From Micromonospora avicenniae (GTDB lineage: Bacteria > Actinomycetota > Actinomycetes > Mycobacteriales > Micromonosporaceae), in NCBI RefSeq assembly GCF_900156065.1, contig NZ_FTNF01000007.1, positions 62,001 through 126,000 of the forward strand: DNA of 64,000 bases, written 5' to 3'. The notes beneath the pieces were generated by a model that was not told where the DNA came from, ran no database searches, and saw only the letters and a list, made by a program, of their open reading frames with translations. A program made the position numbers and the translations under genes. Positions within the stretch are counted from its first letter, which is position 1. Each line of letters begins with the position of its first letter. Positions 24,928 to 33,388 of the stretch are shown piece after piece.

Positions 24928-26043
24928 ATGCTTGACGAACGGGAACTCACCGACCTGATGCACGCCGAGGTGGACTCGGCGGAGCGCCCCTCCGCGGTGC
25001 TCGACGTCGACCGGGCGATGGCCACCGGCCGGCGGCAGCGCCGCTACAGCCGGGCCGCGGGCGCGGCACTGGCGATCGGCCTGCTGGTCGCCGGCGGAGT
25101 GACGGTCCCCGGCCTGCTGGCGCCCGACCGCCCACCCGCCACCACCGGCCCGGCCGACGCCCCGCCCGCCGCAGCCGGTCTACCGGCCGCGCTGACCACG
25201 GTCGACCCGGGCGTGGTGTACGTCCGCTTCGGCTGGCTGCCGGACGGGGTACGTAGCCTCCAGTACCAGTCGGGGCTGCTGCTCTCCGGGCCCGGCGTCT
25301 ACCTCGGCGCCGTCAGCAACCCGGTCGGCGAGAACTGGCAGGGCGTCGCGGTGAACCTGTACCCGAAGGGGGTGGAGCCGTCGGCGCCCCAGCGAAACAG
25401 CGGTGAACCAGCCACCCTCACCGGTACCCGCCCCGGACCGGAGCTCAACGGCGCACCGAGCACCTTCGCCACGTACAGCGGCGCGGAGCAGCCGGAGGCG
25501 ATCCTGCGGTGGCGGTACGCCCCGGACGGTTGGGCCCAGGTGCGGACCCACGGCGTCGCGGGAGACCCGGCGGAGACGGCGGAGCGGGTGGCCCGCACGC
25601 TGGCCTTCGGCCACGAGGTGCTGCCGATGCCGGTGACCGTGCCGGACCTCCCGGAGAACCTGAGGCCGATCACGGGGAACGTCTCGCTCGACCTCGGCGA
25701 ACCGAGGTCCTGGAACGCCTACACCGAGTGGTCACCGGAGCCGGCGGACGCGGATCCCGGCCGGCAGCGGGCGCGGACCCTGATGGTCGCCTTCTCCCCG
25801 TACCGGCCGGTCACCGACCCCAGGGACAAGGCGTACGTGAACCCGAACACGACCCTCGATGGTCACCCGGCGCGGTTCGGCGGGCAGGGTGGCGAGGAGT
25901 CACTGACCGTGTACGACGTCGAGGGCATCACCGTGTCGATCTACGACGACGGCCTGCTGCCCGCCGGCGGCACCCGGGCGCTGTTCCGGAAACTCGGCAT
26001 CGGCCCCCACGCGGCCGACTGGCTGCCACACCTGAAGCGGTGA
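24928..26043 (+). CDS. Single-span membrane protein, putative anti-sigma partner
   Basis: 371 aa. A short cytoplasmic N-terminus (about 1-45) precedes one membrane helix (about 48-68), a Pro-rich linker and a large extracytoplasmic part with no domain I recognise. The N-terminal piece lacks the HxxxCxxC zinc-anti-sigma motif. Its place after an ECF sigma gene and its topology suggest it binds the sigma factor, but this is inference. An ATG at 24913 overlapping the sigma stop is in frame; 24928 is preferred because AGGAG lies 6 nt before it. Confidence 0.72.
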   Translation: MLDERELTDLMHAEVDSAERPSAVLDVDRAMATGRRQRRYSRAAGAALAIGLLVAGGVTVPGLLAPDRPPATTGPADAPPAAAGLPAALTTVDPGVVYVRFGWLPDGVRSLQYQSGLLLSGPGVYLGAVSNPVGENWQGVAVNLYPKGVEPSAPQRNSGEPATLTGTRPGPELNGAPSTFATYSGAEQPEAILRWRYAPDGWAQVRTHGVAGDPAETAERVARTLAFGHEVLPMPVTVPDLPENLRPITGNVSLDLGEPRSWNAYTEWSPEPADADPGRQRARTLMVAFSPYRPVTDPRDKAYVNPNTTLDGHPARFGGQGGEESLTVYDVEGITVSIYDDGLLPAGGTRALFRKLGIGPHAADWLPHLKR

Positions 26044-26046
26044 TCC

Positions 26047-26084
26047 GGGCGCCGGCGGGGAGAGGCAGCTCCCCGCCGGCGCCC
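26047..26084 (+). terminator. Terminator of the sigma-factor operon
   Basis: Perfect 15-bp arms GGGCGCCGGCGGGGA / TCCCCGCCGGCGCCC with an 8-nt loop, 4 nt after the stop. Confidence 0.72.
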
Positions 26085-26219
26085 CCTCCATCGGCCCGCT
26101 GCCCGGCCCGCGCCCACGGCGACCTGGGGCACCGGATGCACCTCCGGGGCCGCCCGGGACGGCGGGACCGGGCATGATGGGAGTGTCCCGAGACGACGAG
26201 GCAGGAAAGCGAGGCCGGC

Positions 26220-26714
26220 ATGTCGTTGCTGCGACGGGTGATCGGTGGGGTCCTGCGTCGGCTCCGGCTGCGTCAGGGCCGCACGCTGCGCGAGGTGGCC
26301 CAGGCCGCCGGTGTGTCCGTGCCCTACCTCTCCGAGGTGGAACGCGGGCGCAAGGAGGCCTCCTCCGAGGTGCTCGCGGCGATCTGCCGGGCTCTCGGCA
26401 TCCACCTCTCGGAACTCCTCGAAGAGGCTCGGGACGACCTTCGCCAGGTCGAGCCCCGCCTGCCCGCCACGCCACGGTCGGCGACGGCCACGCTGGCCCC
26501 CGTACCGATGCCCCGACCGCAGGCCGGGCCGAACGTGCGGGTCGGCCCGCGTACGCCACAGGTCCTGCTGCACCGCGGCCCGGGGGCGGGCGGCCCGACG
26601 TTGCGCGCCGGCCGGTCCGGTTCCGCGCCGGCCGGGCGCCCCGGTCCGCGTACCGCCGGCCTGCTCGGCTGCGGGCGGACCCGCACATCGCGGCGTTTCC
26701 TGACCGCCGTCTGA
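26220..26714 (+). CDS. XRE family regulator of the ClgR/PopR type
   Basis: 164 aa. The N-terminal helix-turn-helix (about 15-72) has [20 protein letters not shown] and [19 protein letters not shown], the motif shared by ClgR, PopR and CdzR-like activators of clp genes. The C-terminal half is Pro/Arg/Gly-rich and looks disordered. It ends in FLTAV. ClgR and PopR carry Ala-rich C-terminal degrons read by Clp, so a similar feedback is possible. It lies upstream of clpP on the same strand, supporting control of that gene. GAGG lies 5 nt before the ATG. Confidence 0.82.
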   Translation: MSLLRRVIGGVLRRLRLRQGRTLREVAQAAGVSVPYLSEVERGRKEASSEVLAAICRALGIHLSELLEEARDDLRQVEPRLPATPRSATATLAPVPMPRPQAGPNVRVGPRTPQVLLHRGPGAGGPTLRAGRSGSAPAGRPGPRTAGLLGCGRTRTSRRFLTAV

Positions 26715-26720
26715 CCCGAC

Positions 26721-26758
26721 CGATTCTGCCGGCGGCAGATTCGCCGCCGGCAGAATCG
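26721..26758 (+). terminator. Perfect 16-bp hairpin between the regulator and clpP
   Basis: CGATTCTGCCGGCGGC / GCCGCCGGCAGAATCG with a 6-nt loop, 6 nt after the regulator stop. It may be a terminator or attenuator; there is no T tract, and an operator role is not excluded. Confidence 0.55.
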
Positions 26759-26849
26759 CTGGGACCGCGACCACCGACGAACGCACGCTTGTGGGGCCGG
26801 TCCTCCGGGCGCTCCCGCCGCCCACCGGCACGGTGGAGAGGCGGACGTG

Positions 26850-27452
26850 ATGATCGGGTACGACCAGGTGCGGATGCTCACCGAGGGGCAGCCGTCCTTC
26901 GGTGACCAGGTGTTCGAGCGGCTGCTCAAAGAGCGGATCGTCTTCCTCGGCACCGAGGTGACCGACGAGTCGGCCAACCAGATCTGCGCCCAGATGCTGC
27001 TGCTCGCCGCCGAGGACCCGGACCGGGACATCCACCTCTACATCAACTCCCCGGGCGGCTCGGTGAGCGCCGGCATGGCCGTCTACGACACCATGCGGTA
27101 CGTCCGCAACGACGTGGTGACGCTGGCACTCGGTTTCGCCGGCTCGATGGGCCAGTTCCTGCTCTGCGCCGGGACGGCGGGCAAGCGGTACGCGCTGCCG
27201 CATTGCCGGGTCATGATGCATCAGCCCTCCGGCGGGATGGGCGGCACCGCCGCGGACATCACCATCCAGGCCGAGAACATGCTCCACGTGAAGCGGACCA
27301 TGCAGGAGTTGATCGCCCAGCACAGCGGCCGGACGCTGGAGGAGATCCAGCGCGACTGGGACCGGGACCGCTGGTTCACCGCCGAGCAGGCCCGCGAGTA
27401 CGGGCTGATCGACGAAGTGATCACGCGAGTCGATCAGCTACCGGTGGGATGA
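26850..27452 (+). CDS. clpP: ATP-dependent Clp protease proteolytic subunit
   Basis: 200 aa. Catalytic Ser99 (GFAGSMGQ), His124 (VMMHQPSGG) and an Asp near 173 (RDWDRDRWF) form the ClpP triad, and SPGGSVSAGMAVYDTM is conserved. Actinobacterial ClpP subunits usually come as adjacent clpP1-clpP2 pairs; only one copy is present here, so it probably works with subunits encoded elsewhere or is a PopR-type conditional paralogue. A GTG at 26847 precedes the ATG. Convergent with a secreted protease gene. Confidence 0.93.
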   Translation: MIGYDQVRMLTEGQPSFGDQVFERLLKERIVFLGTEVTDESANQICAQMLLLAAEDPDRDIHLYINSPGGSVSAGMAVYDTMRYVRNDVVTLALGFAGSMGQFLLCAGTAGKRYALPHCRVMMHQPSGGMGGTAADITIQAENMLHVKRTMQELIAQHSGRTLEEIQRDWDRDRWFTAEQAREYGLIDEVITRVDQLPVG

Positions 27453-27456
27453 GACG

Positions 27457-27495
27457 CGGCGGCCGGCCGGCGATGGTCCCGCCGGCCGGCCGCCG
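27457..27495. terminator. Hairpin between convergent clpP and trypsin genes
   Basis: Perfect 16-bp arms CGGCGGCCGGCCGGCG / CGCCGGCCGGCCGCCG with a 7-nt loop. Confidence 0.7.
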
Positions 27496-27503
27496 TATCC
27501 GCG

Positions 27504-28385
27504 TCAGGGCAGGTCGACGAAGTCGGCCAGGAAGCCACGCGCGCTCGGGGCATCCGTCCGGTAGACCACGTTGGTGGCGTAGCACGGGCCGTCGCCGGTG
27601 ATGGTGGTCGCGGCAAGCAGCCGCCGCCCGTCGATGGTGACGAAGTTCGGGCCGCCCGAGTCGCCGTAGCAGGCGCCGCCGTAGCCCCGGCTCTCGTTCA
27701 TTGCCAGCCGGACCCAGGTCTTGTTCAACGCGTTGAAACCCAACTCGGCCTTCATCCGTACGCCACCGCCCGGGTGCACCTGGCCACCGGGCCCGCGCTC
27801 GGCCTCCTCGGTGCCGTACCCCGCGACCTCCCAGGGGGCCGCGTCGAGCGCCCGGCTCCCGACGGCGTCGAGCTGCCCCGCGGTAGGCAGGGTGGCCGGG
27901 GTGAAGTCCCACCGCTGGTCGACCTCCGCCGCCTGCGCGGAGTCGAAGGTGATCACCGCGATGTCCTGCGAGTCGGCGGAGTTGCCCGGGTAGGCGGGGT
28001 TGGTGTGCGCGGTCCCCTCGACGCCGACCGCGTCGGCGATCTGCTCGGGGCTGAGCCCGGCGTCCCGCGCGTCGGCGAGCGCCCCGTCTACGTCCTGGTC
28101 CAGCGACACGTAGAACCGGGCACCGGGCGCCCAGTCGGTGGTGCAGTGCGCCGCGGTCAGGAACACGTCGCGGTCGATCATGGTGCCGGAGCAGTACCAG
28201 TCCACGACGTCCGGCGTGGCCGGGTCGCCATCCCGATCCCACTGAACGAGCAGGGCACCGACCTCGGTGCGCTCCGGGGCGGGCTGGGCGTTGTAGGAGT
28301 TGACGGCCGAAGCCGGGGTGGCGCCGGCGATCGCGGCGCTGAGCGCCGCGGCGGTCACAGTGACGAGCAATGCGGTACGACGCAA
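27504..28385 (-). CDS. Secreted trypsin-like serine protease
   Basis: 293 aa. Sec signal peptide about 1-27 (ending TPASA-VN). The triad is His80 (LTAAHC), Asp141 (SQDIAVITF) and Ser243 (CYGDSGGP). The cysteines near 65 and 81, and 239 with a partner near the C-terminus, should form disulfides. No extra domain follows. It starts with TTG at 28385, supported by GGAGG 5 nt upstream. Substrate unknown. Confidence 0.88.
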   Translation of the reverse strand: MRRTALLVTVTAAALSAAIAGATPASAVNSYNAQPAPERTEVGALLVQWDRDGDPATPDVVDWYCSGTMIDRDVFLTAAHCTTDWAPGARFYVSLDQDVDGALADARDAGLSPEQIADAVGVEGTAHTNPAYPGNSADSQDIAVITFDSAQAAEVDQRWDFTPATLPTAGQLDAVGSRALDAAPWEVAGYGTEEAERGPGGQVHPGGGVRMKAELGFNALNKTWVRLAMNESRGYGGACYGDSGGPNFVTIDGRRLLAATTITGDGPCYATNVVYRTDAPSARGFLADFVDLP

Positions 28386-28643
28386 GGAATCCTCCGTCAG
28401 GTGGAGCAGGCATTCGACGGCGGTGGCGGACGCGCCCCCTCATTCGCGTCCGACACCTGGTCGCAGGAGTACCACGACTGTCGATTCTCGATAAGCCGGA
28501 GCCTATGCCCGCCGGAATTGCGGCGCTCGCGCTCGCGCCGCAGCGTCTTCCCACGAATTCTCGTTACGTCACCGGCTGCCGCCGCGCCGACCCGTGAGGA
28601 CGATCCAGGGATTGATCGACGTGGCGCCGGTCGGGTGACGGCG

Positions 28644-28649
28644 TAGCGT
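28644..28649 (+). promoter_or_regulatory. -10 box of the methyltransferase gene (leaderless)
   Basis: TAGCGT, 7 nt before the ATG at 28657. This favours that ATG over the GTG at 28648, which would lie inside the promoter. Confidence 0.5.
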
Positions 28650-28656
28650 GCCGAGG

Positions 28657-29334
28657 ATGGCCGAACCCGCCTTCCTGCACGAGACCCGGGCGTCGTACGA
28701 CGCCGTCGCCACCGAGTTCGCCGAGCAGTTCACTGACGAGCTGGCGAGCAAGCCGTTCGACCGTGCCGTCCTCGCCGCCTTCGCCGAGCTGGTGGTACGC
28801 GACGGCAACGGTCCGGTCGCCGACATCGGCTGCGGCACCGGCATGGTCACCGCGCACCTCGCCGGCCTCGGGCTCGACGTATTCGGCGTCGACCTCTCGC
28901 CGGGGCTGCTCGCCCTGGCCCGGCGCAACCATCCCGGGCTGCGGTTCGAGGAAGGCTCGATGACCGCGCTCACCCTGCCGGAGGGCGGTCTCGCCGGCAT
29001 CACGGCCTGGTACTCGATCATCCACGTGCCCGACGACCTGCTGCCGGCGACGTTCGCCGGGTTCCGTCGCGCCCTCGCCCCCGGCGGTCACCTCGCCATG
29101 GTCTTCCAGGTCGGCGACGAGCCGGTGGTACGCACCGAGGCTTTCGGGAAGTCGATCTCGCTGACCTTCCGCCGACGGCGGCCGGAACAGGTGGCGGCGG
29201 TGCTGACCGATGCCGGGTTCGAACTACGCGCACAACTGCTGCGGGAACCCGAGCCGTACGCCGGTGGCACGGAAACCACGCAGCAGGCGTACCTGATGGC
29301 GCGCCGGCCGCCTCTCGATCGGCCCGACGCCTGA
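28657..29334 (+). CDS. Class I SAM-dependent methyltransferase
   Basis: 225 aa. SAM-binding motif I ADIGCGTGMVTAHLA (about 56-70), motif II VDLSPGLLALARR and the post-motif ALAPGGHLAMVFQ place it in the UbiE/methyltransferase-11 group. Substrate unknown; no neighbouring pathway gives a clue. Start set by the leaderless TAGCGT box. Confidence 0.87.
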   Translation: MAEPAFLHETRASYDAVATEFAEQFTDELASKPFDRAVLAAFAELVVRDGNGPVADIGCGTGMVTAHLAGLGLDVFGVDLSPGLLALARRNHPGLRFEEGSMTALTLPEGGLAGITAWYSIIHVPDDLLPATFAGFRRALAPGGHLAMVFQVGDEPVVRTEAFGKSISLTFRRRRPEQVAAVLTDAGFELRAQLLREPEPYAGGTETTQQAYLMARRPPLDRPDA

Positions 29335-29356
29335 CCGCCCCGCGGTGGCGGGGCGG
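29335..29356 (+). terminator. Short hairpin after the methyltransferase gene
   Basis: CCGCCCCGC / GCGGGGCGG with a 4-nt loop, directly at the stop. Confidence 0.5.
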
Positions 29357-29485
29357 CCTCGACGGGCCCGGGAATCAGGATGCCGATGCGATCGATCACC
29401 GTCTACAGTGGCGGCTTCATCCGTCGGGTCGGCCGGTACGAGGCCACCGGGAACGGAACTGAGACGAGACCCACGGGGAGTCTGC

Positions 29486-29953
29486 ATGTCCACCCTTCGC
29501 CTGCGTACGCTCGGCGGGCTCGCCGGCCTGGGCGCGCTCGCCGCGCTCGCCGCCGGCTGCGAGACCACCGCCGAACCCACCGCCGGTGGTGCGCCGTCCA
29601 GCGCGGCGGCCAGCCCGACCGTCGACCTCGCCGCCAACAAGAAGACCGTCTGCGAGGCCGGCCTCCAGGCCGTGAAGGCCGGCTTCGGGGGAATGGCCGA
29701 CGACGCGATCGCGCAGATCGACAAGCCGGTCAGCAAGGCTGAACAGGACCGCCTGGTCCGCGAGCACTACAACACCATCGTCACCGGGCTGAAGGCCCAG
29801 GCGCCCCAGGCCGCCGACCCGGCCGTGCGGACCGCCTTCGAGAACCTCGCCGGCGCGATCGAGAAGCGGATGGCCGACAAGAAGCCGATGGAGGTCGACG
29901 AACCCAGCCTCAAGGAGCCGATCGAGGGATTCGACACCGCCTGCGGCAACTGA
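29486..29953 (+). CDS. Small lipoprotein of unknown function
   Basis: 155 aa. Signal peptide ending in the lipobox LAAGC, with lipidated Cys25. The mature part is Ala-rich and helical with two further cysteines (near 54 and at the C-terminal ACGN) that may pair. It is lysine-rich (about 45-140), unusual among its neighbours. GGGGAG 6 nt before the ATG fixes the start. I do not recognise a family. Confidence 0.8.
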   Translation: MSTLRLRTLGGLAGLGALAALAAGCETTAEPTAGGAPSSAAASPTVDLAANKKTVCEAGLQAVKAGFGGMADDAIAQIDKPVSKAEQDRLVREHYNTIVTGLKAQAPQAADPAVRTAFENLAGAIEKRMADKKPMEVDEPSLKEPIEGFDTACGN

Positions 29954-29959
29954 GCCCGC

Positions 29960-29992
29960 ACCGGCCGGCCGGCGTGACGTCGGCCGGCCGGT
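29960..29992 (+). terminator. Terminator of the lipoprotein gene
   Basis: Perfect 12-bp arms ACCGGCCGGCCG / CGGCCGGCCGGT with a 9-nt loop, 7 nt after the stop. Confidence 0.65.
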
Positions 29993-30188
29993 TACGGAAC
30001 GGTCTCGCGTTCGGGGGGGGCCGTAGGCCCCGCTACCGCCGGGACGATCGGCCCCCATGCTCGTCCGACGCGGTGTACCTGTCCGACGGCGACCGGACTG
30101 AGCTGCCACTTTCCCCCAACATCGAGACATGCCGCTGCGATGGTGCTTCGATGTTCAAGGTCGAACAGGTAACTCGATGGAGGTAGCC

Positions 30189-30593
30189 GTGACGGTCAAG
30201 TCCCAGACCTTCCAATTCGGCGTGCCGTGGGAGTCCCTCTACGGATACAGCCAGGCGTACCGCGCCGGTGACACGCTCTACATCTCCGGCCAGCTGTCCC
30301 ACGACATGTCCGGCAACTTCATCGGGGCCGGCGACTTCGAGCTGCAGCTGAAGACCACCCTGGCCAACCTGGATCTCGTGCTGGAACACTTCGGGGCGAG
30401 CCGCACCCAGATCGTCGAGACCACCGTGCTGGTCCGGAACCTGCGCGACAATTTCGACACCCTGGCCCGCCTCCACCTGGCGTACGTCGGCGACCACCGC
30501 CCCACCAGCACCGTGCTGGGCGTCTCCGACCTCGCCCTGCCGGAGCAGCTGGTCGAGCTCGGCGCTGTCGTCCGCCTCGACCTGCCCGCGTAG
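30189..30593 (+). CDS. RidA family protein
   Basis: 134 aa with the YjgF/YER057c/UK114 fold: YSQAYRAGDTLYISGQLSHD, LANLDLVLEHFGAS and VETTVLVRNL, with a C-terminal ALPEQLVELGAVV. RidA enzymes deaminate reactive enamine/imine intermediates, but this sequence lacks the arginine motif (R-P-x-R) typical of active RidA and may be a subgroup with another ligand. GGAGG 5 nt before the GTG at 30189 sets the start. Confidence 0.85.
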   Translation: MTVKSQTFQFGVPWESLYGYSQAYRAGDTLYISGQLSHDMSGNFIGAGDFELQLKTTLANLDLVLEHFGASRTQIVETTVLVRNLRDNFDTLARLHLAYVGDHRPTSTVLGVSDLALPEQLVELGAVVRLDLPA

Positions 30594-30717
30594 TGGCCAG
30601 GCGGTGGGGCCCGACCGCCGGTACGGCCGGCTCTCGCCCATACGACGACCGCTGACCCATACGGGCCCACCGTCGGCGTTAACCAAGATCACATGTCGTC
30701 GGGTCCGGCCCGGTGGT

Positions 30718-30723
30718 TAGGGT
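30718..30723 (+). promoter_or_regulatory. -10 box of the DinB-like gene (leaderless)
   Basis: TAGGGT, 8 nt before the ATG. Confidence 0.45.
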
Positions 30724-30731
30724 GCAGACCC

Positions 30732-31241
30732 ATGGAGAAGTGGGGAGCCGACCTCTACGGACAACCCTGCCGGGGCTGCGGCTTCGACTGGGAACTGAGC
30801 CCAGCAGAAGCCGTAGCTGTGGTCCGGGCGATGCCAGAGGCGTACGCCAAGCGGCTAGCGGATGCGAGTGGTCAGGAAAGACACCCCGATCTGGCCTGGA
30901 CGAGCGCCGCGTACGTCAGCCATGTCACTGACAACCTGCGTACCTGGGCTGAACGCCTCGCGGGCGGCTATCTGGCAGGAGTCTCCGACGTGCCGGGCTA
31001 CGACCCTGACCTTCTGGCCCAGGCGCGCCACTACAACGAGATCGCGCTGGCTGGGGCCCTGTGGTCCCTGCGCTGGGCCGTCGAGGCATGGGCGGAAGCC
31101 GTGGAGTCGGCGCTCGCCTCCGGTGTGGTGCTGCAACACGCCACCCGGGGTGCGCAGCGAGCCGAAGACGTGGCACGCAACAACGCGCACGACGCTCACC
31201 ACCACTTATGGGACGTCGAGCGCATCCTCGCTGCGAGGTAG
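30732..31241 (+). CDS. DinB-superfamily-like helical protein
   Basis: 169 aa. Predicted all-helical, with spaced histidines (SHVTDN near 58, and a C-terminal HDAHHHLWDVERIL) as in DinB/YfiT metal-dependent proteins, plus an N-terminal CRGCGFDW motif that might bind metal. DinB-like proteins in actinobacteria often transfer bacillithiol/mycothiol or act as thiol-dependent enzymes; no function is claimed here. It borders the decayed region that runs to the tRNA gene. Confidence 0.7.
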   Translation: MEKWGADLYGQPCRGCGFDWELSPAEAVAVVRAMPEAYAKRLADASGQERHPDLAWTSAAYVSHVTDNLRTWAERLAGGYLAGVSDVPGYDPDLLAQARHYNEIALAGALWSLRWAVEAWAEAVESALASGVVLQHATRGAQRAEDVARNNAHDAHHHLWDVERILAAR

Positions 31242-32120
31242 AACTGGCAACACCCGTGGCTGAAGCAATCCTCAAGACAGTCCCGATCTTCTCGTGCCGC
31301 GTGTCAGTGGTTTTGAGCGGCGGGTCTTGTCATCCGCCGCTGCACGATTCCTAGATCGGCACGCTAGCCTCGCCGGCCGGTGCCGCCGACTTCGCCGCGT
31401 CGTCGGGTACTCGGACCCGAATGGACTACACCAAACCGCACCTGGTGGACGGGTTCCTGACCCGCTTGCAGCAGCAGTAGCCCCCTTCGGAACGTACCGC
31501 GACTGCTCAGCTCGTACTTCGATGCCGTGCGGCGACTGGGTCGGGACGAGCTCCGACCCCTGTGGGGAGCCGGACACACGTAGTGGTCGCGGAGACTGAC
31601 GTCGGCATTGCCTACGGCCCGCCCCTGGAGGTCTCGGAGCCCCCGCCGGCCTGGGCAAACGGCGGTTTAGCAGCGGAAATGCCTCTCGGCATCTCGCACC
31701 ACTCCCCCGCCGTCCGTCGACCTCTTGCGGACTAGATGCGGACCGCCTCGCCCCGGGCTCGTGTACGCATGGCGGAGGGCGGGTCGCGGTGTCTCATATT
31801 CAGTCCCGGGATCACTCCGGGGACCTACCGATGCCCGCCCCCCGTAGCCGCGCTGTCCCGCATGGGTTGCTCTGACCGGCCAACTGCGGCGCACCGTAGC
31901 AGGCGGATTCGACATCGCGCCCCCGGCCCCTCACCACCGTCCACAGGGTCACGACGACCGGGTGATCCGAGAGCGAGCTGTCAGCTCGGGAGTCACACAA
32001 GATCGGTTTGGAACGGGCCGCCACGCCTGCTCGACGCGCTCTCACATGGCGTGGTCCGGCCCCCACTGACACCACCCTCTGGCCCGTGGATGGCCCGGCG
32101 GTTCCTTCCAAGTCGCTCCG
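31242..32120. other. Gene-poor, probably decayed stretch
   Basis: 879 nt without a convincing gene. Short plus-strand pieces look coding but end early: one ending RMDYTKPHLVDGF...QQQ at 31480, one ending FDAVRRLGRDELRPLW...T at 31583, and a 50-aa frame 31583-31735 starting GTG. Codon use differs from the flanks and GC is lower. I read it as remnants of lost accessory genes. Confidence 0.4.
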
Positions 32121-32618
32121 TCAGCCGTAGTCGCGCTCACAAGACGCGTAGAGGGAAAAAACCACTAGTCGGCCAGACGCCATAAAGGCCTGCTCGTCAG
32201 GGGGCAGCCTCCAAAGGTCAAACGGTTCACGGTCGCGCTGGTAGCTGTACACCACTACGCGGCAGCTACCGCTCGCCTCGCTGGCTCCCTCACCCTCCAA
32301 CAGCTCGTCCCAGGGCGGCGAATAGGACCCATCGGAGGGCCGAAGGGTGAGTGCAGGGCCTGAGAAGACCTGGGCCGGGTCCGTGCGACTGGGGCCGATG
32401 TAGAAGTACTCCAGGTTGCAGTTGCAGTTCCCTTGGCCACCCTCACCAACTCGCCGGTACGCGGGGTCCACCTGCACCTGGCTCAGATACTCGCGGGCGT
32501 GCTTCGGACCGCCCGGTAGTAGTAGTGCCAGCGCCCCAAGGCAGTTGAGCAGCCCTACCACCAAAGAGCCGGCCGCCGCGCAGGCAATGGCGATCCAGAC
32601 CCGTTTGCGTGGGCTCAT
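32121..32618 (-). CDS. Hypothetical single-span exported protein
   Basis: 165 aa, no known family. MSPRKR is followed by a membrane helix (about 7-29) and an extracytoplasmic domain with a CNCNLEY motif, YSYQRDREPFDL and a late cysteine (ASCERDYG); the cysteines may pair. GAAGGGG about 6 nt before the ATG at 32618 supports the start. GC and codon use are lower than average for the window, and it lies alone between gene-poor stretches, suggesting acquired DNA. Confidence 0.55.
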   Translation of the reverse strand: MSPRKRVWIAIACAAAGSLVVGLLNCLGALALLLPGGPKHAREYLSQVQVDPAYRRVGEGGQGNCNCNLEYFYIGPSRTDPAQVFSGPALTLRPSDGSYSPPWDELLEGEGASEASGSCRVVVYSYQRDREPFDLWRLPPDEQAFMASGRLVVFSLYASCERDYG

Positions 32619-33043
32619 GGCTCGCCCCTTCTCGCTGGCCACCGGGGGACACTACTGGAATGTTGGCCATCGAATCTGTAGCGGCTCTCTGTGGAGGGCC
32701 GGGGTTCGGGGCGGAGCCCCGAGGTCTTCAAGGTCTTGTCGTCCCTATGCGTGGCCGGCCGGCCCGGCCCGATGCCGGCCGGAGGTCGCCAGCAGGCCGG
32801 GGCCGGGCCGGCGCGACCCGCTTTGCGGGCCGCCTGATCTGATAGAGCGCAATTCCGCGGTCTCGGCCGCCCGCCAACGCCAGCGTCCCGACTCGTCACT
32901 ACCACCGTGCCGTCGTCGGCCGAGACGCCGAGGTGGCTGAGCACCTGGACGCGAGCCGGTCGAAGGCCGCGAGGCGATCGGGCACGCAGCGGGCACGCAA
33001 GCCCCGGAAGGCGGAACATTGATCGGTGATCAAGGCCGTGATT
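32619..33043. other. Intergenic stretch upstream of the tRNA 3' end
   Basis: 425 nt with no supported gene. It contains a small GC hairpin (TCGGGGC / GCCCCGA, 32706-32722). The last plus-strand frame, ending at 33021 with a basic tail RARKPRKAEH, could be the relic of an integrase C-terminus next to the tRNA, but the match is weak. Confidence 0.35.
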
Positions 33044-33119
33044 TGGTGCCCCCGGCAGGATTCGAACCTGCGACACACGGTTTAGGAAACCGTTGCTCTA
33101 TCCCCTGAGCTACGAGGGC
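33044..33119 (-). tRNA. tRNA-Arg(CCT)
   Basis: A full cloverleaf can be drawn on the minus strand: acceptor GCCCTCG / CGGGGGC (one G-T pair), D arm with AGCTCAGGGG, anticodon stem ACGGT with loop TTCCTAA (anticodon CCT, reads AGG), and T arm GTTCGAATCC. The 3' CCA is encoded (33044-33046); without it the gene ends at 33047. tRNA-Arg genes are common integration sites, and the neighbouring sequence on both sides looks foreign or decayed. Confidence 0.93.
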
Positions 33120-33283
33120 GCGAGTCGTCAGTCTAACGACCTGCGCGTTGACCCGCGTTGGCAGGTAGTGACCCCCGTTGACCTGCGTTCTCCCGGTCGA
33201 TCGGCCTACCGCCTGTCATGCCCCACGGAAGCCAACCCGTGGGAGACTGGCGCCTCGAACACGACGTGCGACCACCTCATGGT

Positions 33284-33365
33284 CCCCGCAAATCGAACAC
33301 CGATTAGCCGCATTCCGAACACGGAGTGCCCCGCAGATCGAATGCGATATCCCCCGCAGATCGAA
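33284..33365. repeat. Three direct repeats CCCCGCARATCGAA upstream of the DUF4143 gene
   Basis: Copies at 33284-33297, 33329-33342 and 33352-33365 lie just upstream of the -10 box at 33377. Two copies are identical over 14 nt and the third differs at one base. Their position suggests an operator array. Confidence 0.65.
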
Positions 33366-33376
33366 ACCGTGCCAGC

Positions 33377-33382
33377 TACCAT
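33377..33382 (+). promoter_or_regulatory. -10 box of the DUF4143 ATPase gene (leaderless)
   Basis: TACCAT, 6 nt before the GTG at 33389 and 11 nt after the last direct repeat. Confidence 0.45.
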
Positions 33383-33388
33383 GATGTC

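Noticed and set aside
31242..33043. Integrated element with a duplicated tRNA end (att site)
   Set aside because: I found no second copy of the tRNA 3' end by eye and no intact integrase; kept only as a decayed region.
33284..33365. CRISPR-like array
   Set aside because: Only three 14-nt copies with unequal spacing (45 and 23 nt); no cas genes.
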